This document shows positions 28,501 to 43,500 of a stretch of 64,000 nucleotides of DNA, piece by piece; the first letter of the stretch is position 1; the number at the start of each line of letters is the position of its first letter. A program made the position numbers and the translations under genes. Origin of the DNA: Cardinalis cardinalis (lineage: Eukaryota > Chordata > Aves > Passeriformes > Cardinalidae). The notes under the pieces are model-generated. The model had not been told where the DNA came from. It did no database searches and saw only the letters and a list, made by a program, of their open reading frames with translations. The stretch lies in contig JACDOX010000067.1 of NCBI GenBank assembly GCA_014549065.1, forward strand, positions 1,316,754 through 1,380,753, given 5' to 3'.

Positions 28501-31500
28501 TTTCCAAAAGATGTCCTTTTGGAAGCCTCTGCAGTGAGACTGAACAGCTTGCAAGGAAAGAACAGCATGAAATCTATGGATACAGAAACTTAGCTGCCAT
28601 CCTGATACATCTCAGAGTGCTCTAGGATCTGAGGAAAGTCCAGCTTGCATATTCGTAAATCTCAAGAATGGCACTTTCTAGAATAAACAGGATTTTTTGG
28701 GTTTGGGTTATTTTTCTTTAGTAGAAAGTCACTTGCTTATGAATTGATCTAGAACTTTTATGTAGGTAAATTTTCTAGGTGGACTCTTATAATTCAAGAT
28801 GGGAAATGCACTCAGAACAGCCCAGGAAAAATGTTGTTTCAGTTGGAGTCAGCGCTCAGACATATATTGCTAACTTAATTTTTATGTACGTCAGTCCTCC
28901 TTAGGACAAAGCAATATTCTCAAGCTCCTGAAAAGGTTCTGTNGGCATTATCTATATGCTCAGCATTATATCTCACAGATATTAGGATGTTCATTCATCC
29001 AGTAANTTGTTCAATATGATAATTCCTAAATCCTGAGCCAGCAGTCTGTGGCTTTGGACTGCTGTAGCATTTCTTTTCTAGTTGATGATCAAGAAAACTT
29101 TAGAGATGTTCCATCTTTTTTTATAAAGTTCTGAGTGAGGATGGAAATTTTTCACTACCACACAGCACTGATTTGTAAATATTTCTAAAGATATGGTTAG
29201 GAAACTTACTTTTACATTCAAAATAATGACTACATTGAGATGTAGGCAGACTATTTGAATATTGAGTGTATAAATAATACTTAATTTTAAACACCATCTT
29301 ATTCCTTCATTCTATCTAAACTTTTCACAGCCAAGACTGTTCATGTCAGAAATAGATGTTAGAGATGAGTGGATTTACAGTTCACTTTTATATTCTTTCT
29401 ATGATAAAATTATTAGACAAGATTTTGTTAAAAGTGTTGTGTTTAGAATTGCCTGATAGTTTGCCCAGACAGCCAGAGATATGAATTCCAGAGCAAAGCA
29501 AAAGTTGTCTATAAAAAAGTCATACGTTTCTTCAAATATTTTTTTAAATAATAAAAGATAGACTTGTTTCCTAGTGTTGAAAAGTTGTGAAGGATATTCA
29601 GGGTATTAGTTTTACTTGCCTGTTATTCTTTGATATCTTTTAAAGATTTGTCTCTAGAACAATTTTTATATGTACACTTTAATTGAATCCAATAGAAAAC
29701 TCTAAGATGAATGTTACAGAGAGTGTGTTAGCTTGAAAACAAAATATGCGCAACACTAAATTTTGATACCAGACCTCCACACTGAGCAATTCAATAGATG
29801 TGTTAGCAATTCTTCCTGANCAATTGAAATTTTTGTGCCCAGTAGATCCATCTGGACTACAATCTGCCTGACAGTGGCCTTCCATACATGATAAAAAGAG
29901 GGCTTATTCAGTTGCTTAGACTATTCAACACACAGCTTGAGTCTGAAGACTCCTTGGCTTAATTACTCACATTGTGTCACAGATGCATCAGCAGTGATGC
30001 TACAGTTACTGTTCAAAGTGCTGTGAGGATAGTAAAGCCTTCCACTGGGACTTAACAAAAGAAAAAAGAAAGATTACAGAGTTGGGATGGAAAGAGGGTG
30101 ACTCTGCTTATGTTGCAATTAAGTTGGTAGATAAACACTTGTGCAAACTCAGAAAATAGTGTTGCCTTTTCTTCCTGGGAGGTGGGTTCTTAGGAGGATC
30201 TGGGCATCCTGAGTAATACAACCAGAATGAATGAATACCACATGAATACCAATATTTTTAATGAATACCACAATAAAAGTAATGCAAGGCAAGTTCAAAA
30301 CAGCTTGTTATTCTAGTTCATATAGGAAAATTCATCATGAATTGACACATTTGTTCAAGACTGCATTGTCCAAATGATGAAGCCTCAGGTCAAGCATAAA
30401 TTGCATGTGAAAGCAAACTGGGGCACCACTACTGACTCCAGGCTTTTTACAGATAGTCCTTTATATGTGAGTACTGAGCTATAAAAGGGTAAATTAATAA
30501 GAAAAAACTTCTGAATGCCTCCATGAAAGGATCCTCCGTCCTGGGACTAGGTGAGGTGTCTGAAGATAAGGAATATGAATGAATTTGGGATAGTGACACT
30601 GTAACTGTGTGATGCTCACCCTGTGCAAGAGGCCGGTGTTGCTTTCTGGCAGGCAGGCTGGCCTCTTTGTACCCTTTAGGAGATCATTGATACTCTTAGA
30701 GACAGAAACTCGTCACATGCTCCCTAAATTTGAAGCTCGGGAGGTGGCACAGGGGTGTGATGTGCAGGCTGCTGATAGGAGTTAATATTGGATTAGGAAG
30801 TGCATCTAGTTTTTATGTGGAGATGAAAGTGTAGCCAATAATTTGCATCCTTTCTTCCTCAGCAGGTTATTTTAGAGATGGTGTATGGTGTATGTTTAAG
30901 TGCTTTTTCAATTATATACCTGCTGCTTGCAAACTATTTTTGAATAAATGCATCTTTGCACATATTCTAGATTGCTTGTCCTTTCAGCAGAGCAAGAAAA
31001 TAAGATAGCTGTGTATTTGCAAAAAGGTTATGAACTCAAGAAATCAGGTCTACTGACGGGATTTACCTGAAATAAGACATCATTCAATGCTTAGATTATT
31101 TTTAAGTTACAAATACCTGAATAGGATTGAAAGACCATATTTCTATGTAATTGTTAACAGTTCTTCAAGCATGACCTTAAGAATTTGAAGTTTGTTTCAG
31201 GGAAAACTTGCACCCCCATTTCAGATTTCTCTATCTTACATTTCTTAAAGAACTTGCTTTTTAAATTATTGCATCAAAATTCTAGTCATTAAATAGATGA
31301 GTGGTGTTCACTCTCTTAGTACTGTTCCACTGAATGATGTTTGATCATGTGCTGTATGCTGTGCTGGTTTGGGAAAACGTTATAGTAGCTTTTCTTGCTT
31401 GTCTTTTAGTGATCAAAGTAAATTAGGCTTCCTAAATTTGCCTAATTTAGGCAAATTTAGTGACTTGGTGCTAAGTAGACACATAAGTTACATCAAGCTT

Positions 31501-34500
31501 TTCATTTTATATGTAGAGGACACATCCAAAAGATAAAATTTCCCAGTAGATAAAGAGGTGTTCCATTCATGACATAGGTTTAAGATGTGCTGTTTGAAAT
31601 CTGAGGTTTTCGTGGAACTTGCTAACTGTATTTTATGCTCATAAACCAGTTTGAAGCCCCAAACACAATTTCATTTATCTTTATATTCTAAGCTTTATAG
31701 TCTGCAAAAGTGTCCATCTGTTCAGTCGAGATTGCTTCACATAGTGAGTGGTCAGAGAGACGTAGCTGATAAAGGTCAAAGGAGCCTCTTGACCCTGTGG
31801 TTCTTGCCAAAGCAATTGGAGCGTAGGACTGATATACAGTTAGATACAGCTTGCTAACGTGGGCTCCACTTTAATTGGTAATGATAGCAAGAATACACAG
31901 TAAAGTCATTGCTGGAAGAAAACAAAAAGTGTCCAATATAGTAATTTATTACCAGTCAGTGGGTTTCACGCACTGGGTTGTTTTACCCCTGCAGTGGTCA
32001 GAGAAAGCAAAAAGGTACTCTAACACTTAACTGAAAATGGATGCCCTGCTGCTATCAGAGATGCATGGTGGTCAAACGATTGCCTGTGCCATTAGCTTGG
32101 TAATGTTTTCTCTATTGTAAACTCAGCTCCCCATGTTCTTCCTGTGCATCAGCTGCAGATTGAAGGCTTTCTCGTTTGTCTTCTATTTGTGCTGCCAATC
32201 ATCAAGCTGCTGTTCACCAAGCACATTTCAAGGAGGCAATTTTTTTTTACATCCTATCGACTACCATCNCTAGCAACTGAGGGCTCAGAGGATTTAGAAA
32301 TAAATTTAATGCTTTAATTTACACTGTGCCAGCCATTTTGTGCATTGCTTATGTATTTGTTTTCTGTGACAATTCAAGAGNCAGTTACAAGTTTCCTATT
32401 TTGCAAAACTATGCTTGAGATAGATTTNTGTTTTGGGGATACATTTGCAGCTACTCTCTTATGCAACTATTTCCATTAAAAAGGTTGAAGAGAAAAATAT
32501 TTTTTCAAGAAAAGATGATTTTAACCCATTCAGTAGTTAAAAACAGATGAAAAATGCAAATTCAAATCCAACAAAAACTAACATAGATATTCCTTCCCAC
32601 CATCAAGGATAAAAAATTATGTAGAATAAAATAGAGCTGTCATTGGCAATATAATGTATAAGACCTTTAGGTGTGGTAACCATGCTTCAGTTAATAGTTC
32701 TTCAATCTCCACAAAGTGCAAACGCAACAGGAGGGTAGGAGTACCTAAATACGTTTTACAAGCAGATGTGTGATTGTACTTATTTTTTGTGAGTCCAGAG
32801 CCAGATCAATGGTGAGATGTGATTCTTAGAAGTTATGGCCTCTGAACTTCTGTTGACAATCCAGTGACTGGCCTGATCAAAAAATTCTCACCCATCAATA
32901 AATTTTGTTTGACAAATTCTACTATTCTCCTTTTTCATTTCTATAGCAGATTCTCCACAATTCAGNTTCTTAAAAGCAAAATGGGTACTGTTAATGAAGA
33001 CTGTTTCAGACATTATATATGTCTTTACAGTTTCTATTTTCTTTTATAAAAAGACCATAGTGAAGACAGATAACAAAAACAATTGTTAATTTCATTGAAA
33101 TAAGCATATTGATATTATCAAACATCGTTGTGATATTTCCAAAATTATTGTGTCAAAAAACTTTCTAGAGCCTGTAAGATATGGTGGTTTTGATAATTCT
33201 ATGTTGGGTTTTGTTTAAAAAATCTTGTTTGAAAATATGTCAATTTGACATTCACACAATTGGATATTCACAGAATAGCTCCACTGAGCAAACAATTGGG
33301 TGCTGGTATTTTAATGATTAAGTTTGCATTAATTTATTGATAGTGTATTTAATAATGAAACACTNTCTAAAAGTCCATTGGGTAAGACTTACTCTTTTAT
33401 CATGTCCTTCAGTGAGCTGTTGTATTGTATCTGTTTAAAAGCCAATGGCCTAATTGCTGTCAAAACATAAAGGTGTATATATATCTTAAAAAAAAAANAA
33501 CTCTCAAGCAAATCAGAAGTAGAAAATCCCTGGCCTAAGAAAAATAAAACAGTGGTGCNCTTTCTGTGAATGAAACAACCTTCCAGTCTCTTTGGCATTA
33601 TTTCATGTAAGCTCCACACATCTCTGCAGTCTCCCCCTGCCTAATCTACCTAAAATTTCCCGTTTAAGTTGTTCAGCTTCTGTCTAATATTTTTCTGAGC
33701 CTTTGCAGGTGGCAAGCAATGGATAAAGGAGGGGATTGAACCTGTTCAATGTTCATGAATCAAAATATGTTTTTTCAAAGGGGAAAGCTCCAAGGAACAG
33801 AATTAAACCCCTTAAATATTACATAATTTAAAATTTAGATTCAGCATATGAGCTATCAACAGGATAGCTCCCACTTAGTGTTGTACATCACACTTCCTTC
33901 TGCAGGGACTGGGAACTTTGGGACCAATTTTCTGCCACATCTATCCTGTTGTTTTGGGATAAAGTAAGTGCAATGAATAAAGTCTGTAAGTCTAGAAGAA
34001 AAGTCACATTTAATACTTCAGGACTTACTTGGCATGGGAGTTAGTACTACTTGCTTTGTGAGAACTGAGCAACTGCTATTCAGNGATATCAAAGCAGCTT
34101 CTAAGTAGATTTTGAATGCTGGTGCTGGTATTTTGCCTTCTAAAATTTCTACCTTGTGATTTTTTTGCCACTTTGTTTCCTTTCTGTAAAATGAATGTCA
34201 AGATCATTCCTGTCAAATCTGCTTTTAGTACAAAACCCACAATAGAATACTTCTGGTAAAGAAAGCAGATACATGGAGAAAGTGCATACATATAAGGAGC
34301 TGAAAAAGTATGGGAATCCCTGCCAGCTAATGGAAGTGTATATTTTAAGTGGAATACCATTCCCAGAACAAGTTGGATCCCAGTGGAAAAAGGCCTTCAG
34401 AGATGAGAAGGCAGCAAGGTAAAATAACACTTGAATTGTACTTCCCATAAAATTTTTATGTGATATGTCTGTCCTAAATCTGTAAAAGATAATGGCATGT

Positions 34501-37500
34501 CTTGATGCAGTTGGGGGCCACAGTAAGCACAACCCCCTGCTGCCCCCTCCCCATAGTCAAGGGAAAACTTTTCCATGGGTGCTAAGAATGAGTAAAGGGG
34601 AAAAGATGTAGAGGAACAGAGTTGTAACTTGTGAAGCAGTGATGAATTGCATGCCAAAAAACTGGAACAGGCTTCTGAGAGATNTGTGCAATGCCCCAAG
34701 CCAGTGAGTGTTTAAGGGGCATTTGGAGAGCCTAGTTGGACTAAATGATCCTTGTAGTTCCCTTCCAAATGAAATAGTTTATTCTAGCTCTTGTCTGATC
34801 CTGGCTCAAACATCTTTAGTGGCAAGCTGGAGAGATGTTAGGGGNTACTGGCCATGCATGGAGAATAGCTTGGCTTTTCAAAGCCTCCCTGAATCTTGCT
34901 CTTTTTGGACATAGAAAGCATTTTCTGCTCTGGGTCAGTGATGTACAAGAGGTTCCCAAGTCTCAGGATATAATTTTAGTCTGTAGTCAGCCTTTTTGCT
35001 TCTTTAAAGCCAACAGTAGGCTGTTCATGTCAAAAATAAACTTAAAAACTAGAAATGGTTAAACTAGAAAAGGAAAGGTACAATATATAATGCAAATATC
35101 TGTTCATCTCTTTTTCAATATTCAAAGAATGCAGTTTCCAGCTCTCTGGTTTGTATTTAGGTTTATGGGTGTCTTTCCATTCTCTGTAATCTTCTATTAC
35201 AGAGACTAGCTTGCCTATATGTCCTAAATGGCATTTTATGTCTAAAGCTTTGGATGCCCACCTTCTTGTGCTGGAATGAAATGCCTGTGGCAGAGNGCTA
35301 AGATAACTTGGCAGACAGTTTTAGGATCAGTGTCAATAAGCTTTCATATTGCCAATAAAACATNAATGTTTATTGTGACTTCACATGTAGTAGTATCACC
35401 AGATGCCTCAATGGATTGCCATTGTCACTGTGTTCTTTGTTTGGACGCTGATTTGACTAAAGGTTTCTAAATGTTGAACAAGCAAATATAAGTGTGTAGG
35501 AAAAGAAAATGATAGGCTAAATAATAACAGCTTCATTTAATTTCAANGCTAGCCTGTGAATTCCAGTATTTGCATTCCATGGGGTTCTCCCTATCTGTTA
35601 GGAAATAGCGTAATTAAAGATTAAAATAATCCTAGTACTTAACTGCAATGTATTATTTTTTAAAAAAGGAAAGGGATAAAAAGAACTGAACAAGCACTTA
35701 TAATCTCTTACTTATGACTCCCTATGGAGATCTTTAAATGAGATTATGTATCTAGAGTACATTCTCACCTGGTTGGGATCATCATTGCCTAAATAACAAA
35801 AAGCCATATTATNTTATTGCCCAAAACTAAATAGTCGCATGTCATAGAGTTTATGCAGTCAATTTTTTCCTTGTGTTATTTGTACTAAAATATTAACAGT
35901 TTAAAAATAGCTAATCCTATAAAATCATAATTTATAATGTAAAAGAAGTTGGGTAAGGTGGTCATGAGAAAGATGAGTTAAACAATGTTGTGTTCCAGCA
36001 AGAGCTGGTTGCTCCTCAGTTTACTAACACATGATGATTTATTTTGAGATTTAACTATGTTCAACAGAAAGTTCTTTCCATTAGTGGAATGCTTCAAATT
36101 ATCAGAAGAAAATAAAAACTAAGAGTGGTCTTGAAAATTCTGTATCATTTGGGATATGGAAGCTGGCATGATGGTTTGCAGAAGTATTACTGAGATGAAA
36201 AGTTACTTCTTGATGTGTCTTTCTGCTTGTGAAGGTGAAATAGGCTGAGCATGGTGCTGAGAGCATAAGCTTGTGCAGGACAATAAAAACATACCAGTCG
36301 TAAATGCTAAGAGNAAAGGGCAGAAGTGTCAACAAGGGGTTTATATTCCCTCACTTCTGGTGTTTCCCTGAAGGTAAAACATACTTTGGTAGATGCTGCA
36401 GGATTATGATATAAGATGTTGTGTCACTATGAACTCATCAGGTCATTTTCAAATTGCCTGCAGACATCCCTTCCACTGGAGTTTGTCACAGCATAGTGTC
36501 CACCTTGTGCCAAGGGCACTGGTAAAAGAAAAGATGTAAAGTTTTCTTTNAATTACAATTTATCATTTAAATAATGAAACTGCAAGGCTAAAAAGGAGTA
36601 AGTTTTAATTTTTTTTGTGAAGATGATTTTGAACATTTCCTTATGTTCAGCTGACAGTTCATCATCATCAAGTTACTTCTACAGTTTAACATGTGATTCT
36701 AAAGTTGAGAGAAGCTGTAGCTCTTCTCAAATCTGGTTTCAAAAGCTATGTTCTTTGGTCGTTTATTAACAACAGCAATTAGCCATGTGTGTTTATTATG
36801 TTAGTATGTGGAATTGAAATTATGCTTTATGAATTGCCATTGCTGTGAATGGGCTTCAAGGTTGGGGCAAAAATATGGAGAATTCTAGAAAAGATGCAGA
36901 TAGGAAATAGGGTGGCACAAGATAAAGTCAGATGTTCACAAACATTTTAGTAACCTTTTTCTCTTCATTATTTTTAGCTAAGGAGCTAAGGTGAATTAAT
37001 TCGGTGTAGATTTATTTACCTAGGTTCCTTATTGTTCTTGCTTGTGCCTTATCTCAGAAGGAGGTAGCTTTGCCTTGCGTGTTTTGAAATAGCAAAAGGC
37101 ATAGTTTTTATCCCATACAAGTACTTTCTCTCTCTATACATATATATGTAGCAAATTATAAAAAGGCATAGAGACCCTCAGNATTTGCAAGAATCTTGCA
37201 GCATTGTAGCTTTTGCTTCTCTAGCTTTATTTTGAAAAAAAGGTTTCATGCTTTAAAATTTTCCAAAAATCCTTTTAACTTGAAATGAGACTTAGCAAAA
37301 GAAATACCAGCCTACAGTTTTTGCAAAGATATGTGCTATCTATGGTATGGCTGTGTAATTAAAGGAGCCTGTTTTATAGNATTTACACACAGATGTCTCT
37401 GAGTGTCTTAAGCTATTTGGAAGCAAATCTTTTTTACTTAATCAAAACTGAATAAATATAGTTTAATTGAAATTAAAGGAGTTAATAGATTTTCTCTATT

Positions 37501-40500
37501 CCATACGCAATTCTATGCTGATATCTTGAAAATTACAAAGAACTGTTAGGACATTTAATATTTTTCTTTCAGTTGACTGATACCAGCTGCATCCAACAGC
37601 CCTTTACTATTTTACCAGCTAAGACAAAATGGAACAATGCAAACTTTCATATTCTCTTATTTGACCTGGAAAAACTTGAGGAACTTCTCTCATCTCAACT
37701 CAATGGATTAAAGTCATCAAAATCATTCCACAGCCGATACACTCTAGAAAGAGCTAAAAGTACTACTGANAAAAGGGCACTGACATTAAAAAGAAATAAA
37801 ACTGCTGCCTTTGTACCTCAAGTAGATGGGCAGGCAGAGACTGTTTGTTCAGATCAAGTTCACAGGGATAATAATGCAACTAGACCTATGGAAGAAGGTG
37901 GTGGCATAAAAAGATGGAAAAAAATGAAGAGTTCAAGAAAGATCAGAATGCAGCCACCAGGAAACATTGATGTGAACATGGCAACTGATACAGCCAAACT
38001 GCTTTTGTCATGTCTCCTACCATGGGGTGTAGATAAAGAAATAGACAGTCTCTGTGCAAGACACCTGAACATCTTGAGGCTTCAGTGTCCTGTTTCTTTT
38101 GGACTTGTGTCAGATGAAAGCCACCTCTCACTGATGTTGCCAGGATGGAAATGTACTGATTGTGGTATGCTAGGAGAACATGGAGTTTTCAATTTGTTTT
38201 CAAAAAGAGTCCTTGATTTANCAAATAAATACCTTGCTGCAACTGAAGGACAATTTGGAAAGAAGGATGGACATGAGAATAATGATTATGAAACAAGGGA
38301 CTTGGAAACAGTNTTTTTCTTATTCAGCAGAATATCTTTGATCTACAGGATAATTAACACACCTTCAGCAGTTACAGATGAAATTGAAAGGTAAGAANTT
38401 CTTCATTATGAGTGGATTGTATTTTCTAATGCCTCTACATCCAAACCTAATTCCTCCTAGTCACACTAACGCACTTGGTTATACTTTCTGTCCCAAAAAC
38501 ACAGAGTAATCAAACACAGCAGAGTAATCTCCAAGCATAAATTATTGAATCGGTATTATTCCTACCCCACACCTTAGCTCTGAATAGCTTATTAGGTAAC
38601 ACACAGAGTCACGTGCTTTTTGGGAAGAGGATCTTCAACAAGTAAGTCTCCATACTTTCAGCTTCTGCACTCCTTCTGTAGGACTCTGAGATTAGCTCTG
38701 TTGGTTAGAGNATAGTGCTAATATCACTGAGGTTGTGGGTACAATCTCTCTATGGGCCATTCACTTAAGAGGTGGGCTTGNTTGGTGGTCCTTCTGGGTC
38801 CCTTACAGCTAAGAATAGTCTGAGTCTTCCTTTGTAGTGACGAAAAACAAAACAAACTTTTCTTAAATGTGTACTTCTTTAATAGAGCTTGTGTTCTTTC
38901 TCTAGAGCTCTTTGACAGATGTTCTTCGAAGAAAAGGAGATCAGGATGAAATTTTTACATTTTTCTGTTTAACAGATGAGAACTGATGCAAGATTTTTTT
39001 NCATAAGAGAAAGAACTTGAATTATCTGGGTTCACACCCAGTTTTTTCAGAGATCACTCTTTTCCTTACAGTTCAAACTAAGTAGAATAATGAGGTCTCT
39101 TTAGGCACATAGTGAGGCGTGCATTAAGCACATTTGTGCTGTTTAAACTTCCACTCCCTACAAGCAATATACTTCCTTTGCCATGGAACCCTTGACTTCA
39201 CAGATAAATAAAACATAAGAGAGAAGAATAGTCTGCCCTAGTTATACTATCTGAAGTACAGTGCCCCCGGTAATGATGGCAGCTCCTGGGAATGAATGCC
39301 TCATCAGCCCTTATGTTGTGAAAACCATCTCAAATAGCATTTATGTTACTCAAAGCAAATTTATTGACTAAATGCTTTTTCAGCATTAAAGGAAAAATAA
39401 CATGTTCAACATTATTTCACCAAGCCAAATAGAGCATGCTAATCAGGCAATGGATATTGTCCACGAATTTTTTGTTGTTTGGCAAACATAGTGTTGGTNG
39501 GTATTTAGTTTTTTAGGGACAATTAACTTCAGTGTCGGTGATGCTATAGCCCCAAGGCAAGAAGGGGGGACAGAAAATATTGATCTTGCAGCAAATATCT
39601 GCATCTCCCACAAAGCTCCNGGCACTCAGCCTGTCTCAAGACACGTGCACCATCCTGCAGGACAAAAGCACATTTCTCATTTACTTTTGCTGCTAATCCT
39701 GTTGCCTATTGGTCCGTATTCAATGCAAACGCCTACATTAATACTTGTTTCAGGATTCCATCTTGAACATGAATTCCTTTCCATGAAAAAAGTACTTTAT
39801 NCTTGCCTTTTGGAAAGACATTGTGTCATTGAAATGAATTAGCATACCAAAATCAAGCATTTTTGCCAGACATGGACATCCTGGCTTTGAGACCTATATC
39901 TTGTAAAATTATAAGTATTAAAGTTGCTGTAAGGAAAAAAAAATCCTTTTCTTTTGTTTGTTTATTTTTTGTTTTTCTCCCAGAAAAATGCTATATACTT
40001 TTAAGTTTTCTCTAGGATATGTGAAGATGTAAACCCTACCATCTTTAACAAATGTTATTTTGGTGAGTTTTCCTTCAAAAAGTACAGTATNCAGCCTGGT
40101 CTCTTTGGACAGTTGCTTTATCCAAAACTGCAGTATGCTCAAGGGAAAAGAAACCTACATACCGAATTCTAATTCACCACAGTATTTGCAGAAGCAGTTA
40201 GTAGGACAGCTCTCACAGCTTGCATGGTGTTTGTCTGTCTTTTGTTTTTTTGCAACTTGACACAGCCTGTGAAAATAAAGGAACCTGCAGCAAAATTTTT
40301 CAGATGATAAAAGTGGAACAGAGACAGGAAGAAGCTGGGAAGAAAAGATCTTCAACAAATTTGTTTTCTCCTGATTTTTAACATTTGTGTCTCGAACTTA
40401 CAGCTCTCAAGCTGAAAGCTTTCAGAGTGGTTTGGTATTGTAAAGTCTCTTGAAATGTTACAACTCACTGTGCATTGTAGTGAATTTGAAAGGCAAATAT

Positions 40501-43500
40501 ATTATTTTTAAAATGACACATAAATGTAGTTTATGCAGGTTACTATAGTGATTTATTTAAAAGAAATAGTTCTAAATTGTGCGAGAATTTTGAGTGGGTT
40601 TTTTACTTTCTTTCTCTGCCATCCATATCCTTTGTTTTCAAAGGTTAGGTTGCTGAGTTAGTGACTCAGAAAGAGCAAGCATATGTACATGCTAGTCTCC
40701 TAAATTGTAGCCATTCACTGAAATCCCAAGTATTGTAATGATACTCTAAATTATTTACCACTGTGGAAAAAAAGGGAAACCTATAAAAAAAGGCTTTTAG
40801 TTTCCCTTGAGCTTTCGTCCTGTGTATTAGGAAAAAAACCCAGACAAATTGTTTTGTGAAAATGGTGTTTTAGTTCAGTTCTTTACATATGAATTTGTTT
40901 CTTTATTGCAAAATAAAGCTTCACATTTGGCTGAAAGTTTATTAGGCTTAAGTTCCTGCCTTTGGATGGGACTTTTCAGTGTTGTATATTTGTGAATGCT
41001 TCAATGCCAGGTTGTAGACAAAAGAATGTGAGTGGCTTCTGAGGAGAAACTTAGTTGGGGTTGATAGTAATTGATATCAGAGTACCTACTGTAAAAAAAC
41101 CCCAACCCTACCTTAATACATAAGATTTCTTGTATGTGTGTTCAGGTTTTGTTTAATAGTTTCATATTCTTTAAGTCCACAGAAACCAGAATCTGTACAT
41201 GACAAATGGCGAAATGTAGAAGCCATAACACTTTCATGCCCCAATTTTTATGCAGAATTACCAAGCAGTAAGTATGTGAATTGGCAGTAATAACTTCNAG
41301 GTGTTTTGGTTTTGCATGCTTTTTGTTGCTAAATTGTAGAATTGAATTTCAATAATGATAAAAAATGCTGCTCTTTTTGCTGTCCAATCTGTGAACAGAG
41401 AAACTGAATTATTGTTTCTTTTGTGAATATCATGAAAAATGTGTAAACAAAGTGTTAACTGGAATCAATGATATTTTTCCTGTTATGACAAGACATTTAG
41501 TTGAGTTTCTAAAGACACTTTCCAGCAATCAGAAAAACAGCAATGTAATAAGACAAACACTGCCCTCACCCCCTTCCCCCATCTCCCTCATCACCATTAC
41601 GTGCCCACCCAATAATATATACAGCCCTCCAAGCAAACTGTTGCCTTAGTAATACAAGAGCCATCCTGACTGTTCAATAATGCCTTTAGACTTCTGGCTC
41701 AGGGCAGAATAAAGTAATCTGTTCCTGTTAATGTCCCACAGGCCATCGCTCGTCAATCTTGGCTTTGCAAGCCAGCCTTGGTTTGTTTGCAGTGTAACTA
41801 ACGAAAGAACATTTAAATAAAAACCTAAACAGAATATGGACATTTTTCAGTACATATTACCTGACAAATATAGGATTCCTCTTACAGAATAAGCTATGTC
41901 TAGACTGAAAATGCAAATTCTTTTACATCAAATCTTGATGCTGTGCTGTGTAGGTAAACCTTAATATCCTCATCAAAAATTAGTTACCTTTCCTTCTCTG
42001 AGTCTTATATGCACCCCAACTGTAGAACTGATAATGACAGCAGAAATATCTGTTGCAAAAAAGAGATGGAACATAAAATCAAATGACAATGGAAAAGAAG
42101 TTGGGGAAATGCATGGAAATGATGACTGAAATGTTCATGAACATAAAGATAGATTTACTGAGTGACCTAAAAATTCGAGGGTAATCTAATTCATATGCCA
42201 TATCTCCTAGTTCATACAGCTGTGCAGATTTAAAAATTAAAATCTGATCTGAGATGTGCAGATAGCAGAGATTCTAGGAACAACCTGTTCTTTAGCATCA
42301 AGGACAGACTGGACAGCAGAAAAGGGAATGCATAGTTCATGAGTCCAAAACAGAAAGTATTCTTAATATATTTAGGAAGTTGTGATGAAAGAAGACTCCA
42401 TGGGATATCAGTTCTGTTAAAAAAAAACAACCAACGAAAAAAAAGAAAAAACACAAAAAAAAAATACCCCAAAACCTCAACACTAATTTATTTTGGGATG
42501 AGAATAAATGTTAAAGCAATAGATTGTCTGAACACTTTGTGCTTATTGTATTGGATAAAAGCATGTTCTAAGAAATTACATTTTTTCAGATCTTTTAAGG
42601 TATGTTGCTGAAAATTTAAAAATGTTAAAATATTTTTCTGTTTGAGTGCTTCTCTATATATTGTCAGTTCATAAACTATCTATGTGTTTTTCAGGTAAAA
42701 GTAGATCCCATCCCCCAGAGTTTGGAAGCATTTCATTGCTGAGACTCATTTGTTGTTGGAATGACCAATCTGTAAAGGTAGGAAATAGCCTGTGTCAGTT
42801 GTAGCAATGTTATCCTTAAGTGCCATTTGCTGTAATTTAGTATTTGGAATCAGTAATGTGACCTAATAGTTTAAATTTATGGGGAAACTATTACATAAGT
42901 CATGCCATTCAGTTCTGTGGAAAGTAGATTAGTATTACAGTATGAAGTATGCCTTAAAGGAAATGTTTAGATGTGACAAAGTAACTCTCCTACTAATCTT
43001 TCATCTAAGTGCTCTTATTTATATCATTTATTTAAGGAATGAGTTTTTTCCCTATCAACCACATATAATTTGCAGCAAAAATGCCATTTTTGGCTCCAGG
43101 AAAACAAAAGGCCAGTTTAAGGACAGTTTATCATAGAAGAGACTGAAAATGCCTTAGTGAAGAGCAAACATCCTGAGTCTTTAATTATTACAACAGTCTT
43201 TAAGAACAACTTGCAAGTCATGTAATTATGGGTTCTTAAGGTCAGATGATGCTCATCCCTAATTATCAGTGAAGAATCCTAACTTTAGTATAGTAGATAG
43301 TATATCTTTTTGAGAGTTTTAGATAGTATAACTTTTTGAGAGTTGACGGGCAGCANTGAAACAATCTAAGCAGTGAAATCTAAAGACCATTTATCATTTT
43401 AGAAAGATGCATTTAAATAAAGTTGTGTTGTTGTTTGAGTGAGTTAATATTCAGGGATACAAAACTCAAGATGCTATACTCTGACAACAATGGATTTTAT

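Larger units (their letters stand above)
21698..37572 (+). other. WDR72 intron J-K (15.9 kb)
   Basis: A phase-0 intron from gtaaga to tttctttcag, and the largest in the window. It contains a sense CR1 relic (34657-34795), a 29-bp palindrome (31432-31460), clustered atgaatacca words (30231-30270), poly-T and poly-A runs (about 25275 and 25905), and higher-complexity patches (about 30600-30830 and 32040-32230) that may be conserved non-coding DNA. The 127-codon minus-strand frame at 34149-34532 has no family features. Confidence 0.85.

Noticed and set aside
34149..34532. 127-codon open frame on the minus strand
   Set aside because: It overlaps two other frames of similar length, has no recognisable motif, and lies just upstream of an old CR1 end; chance opening is likely.
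38684..38760. A functional tRNA-Ile gene
   Set aside because: The T-arm and B-box are mutated, the acceptor stem cannot be formed cleanly, and a CR1-like tail follows directly, so it is a SINE.
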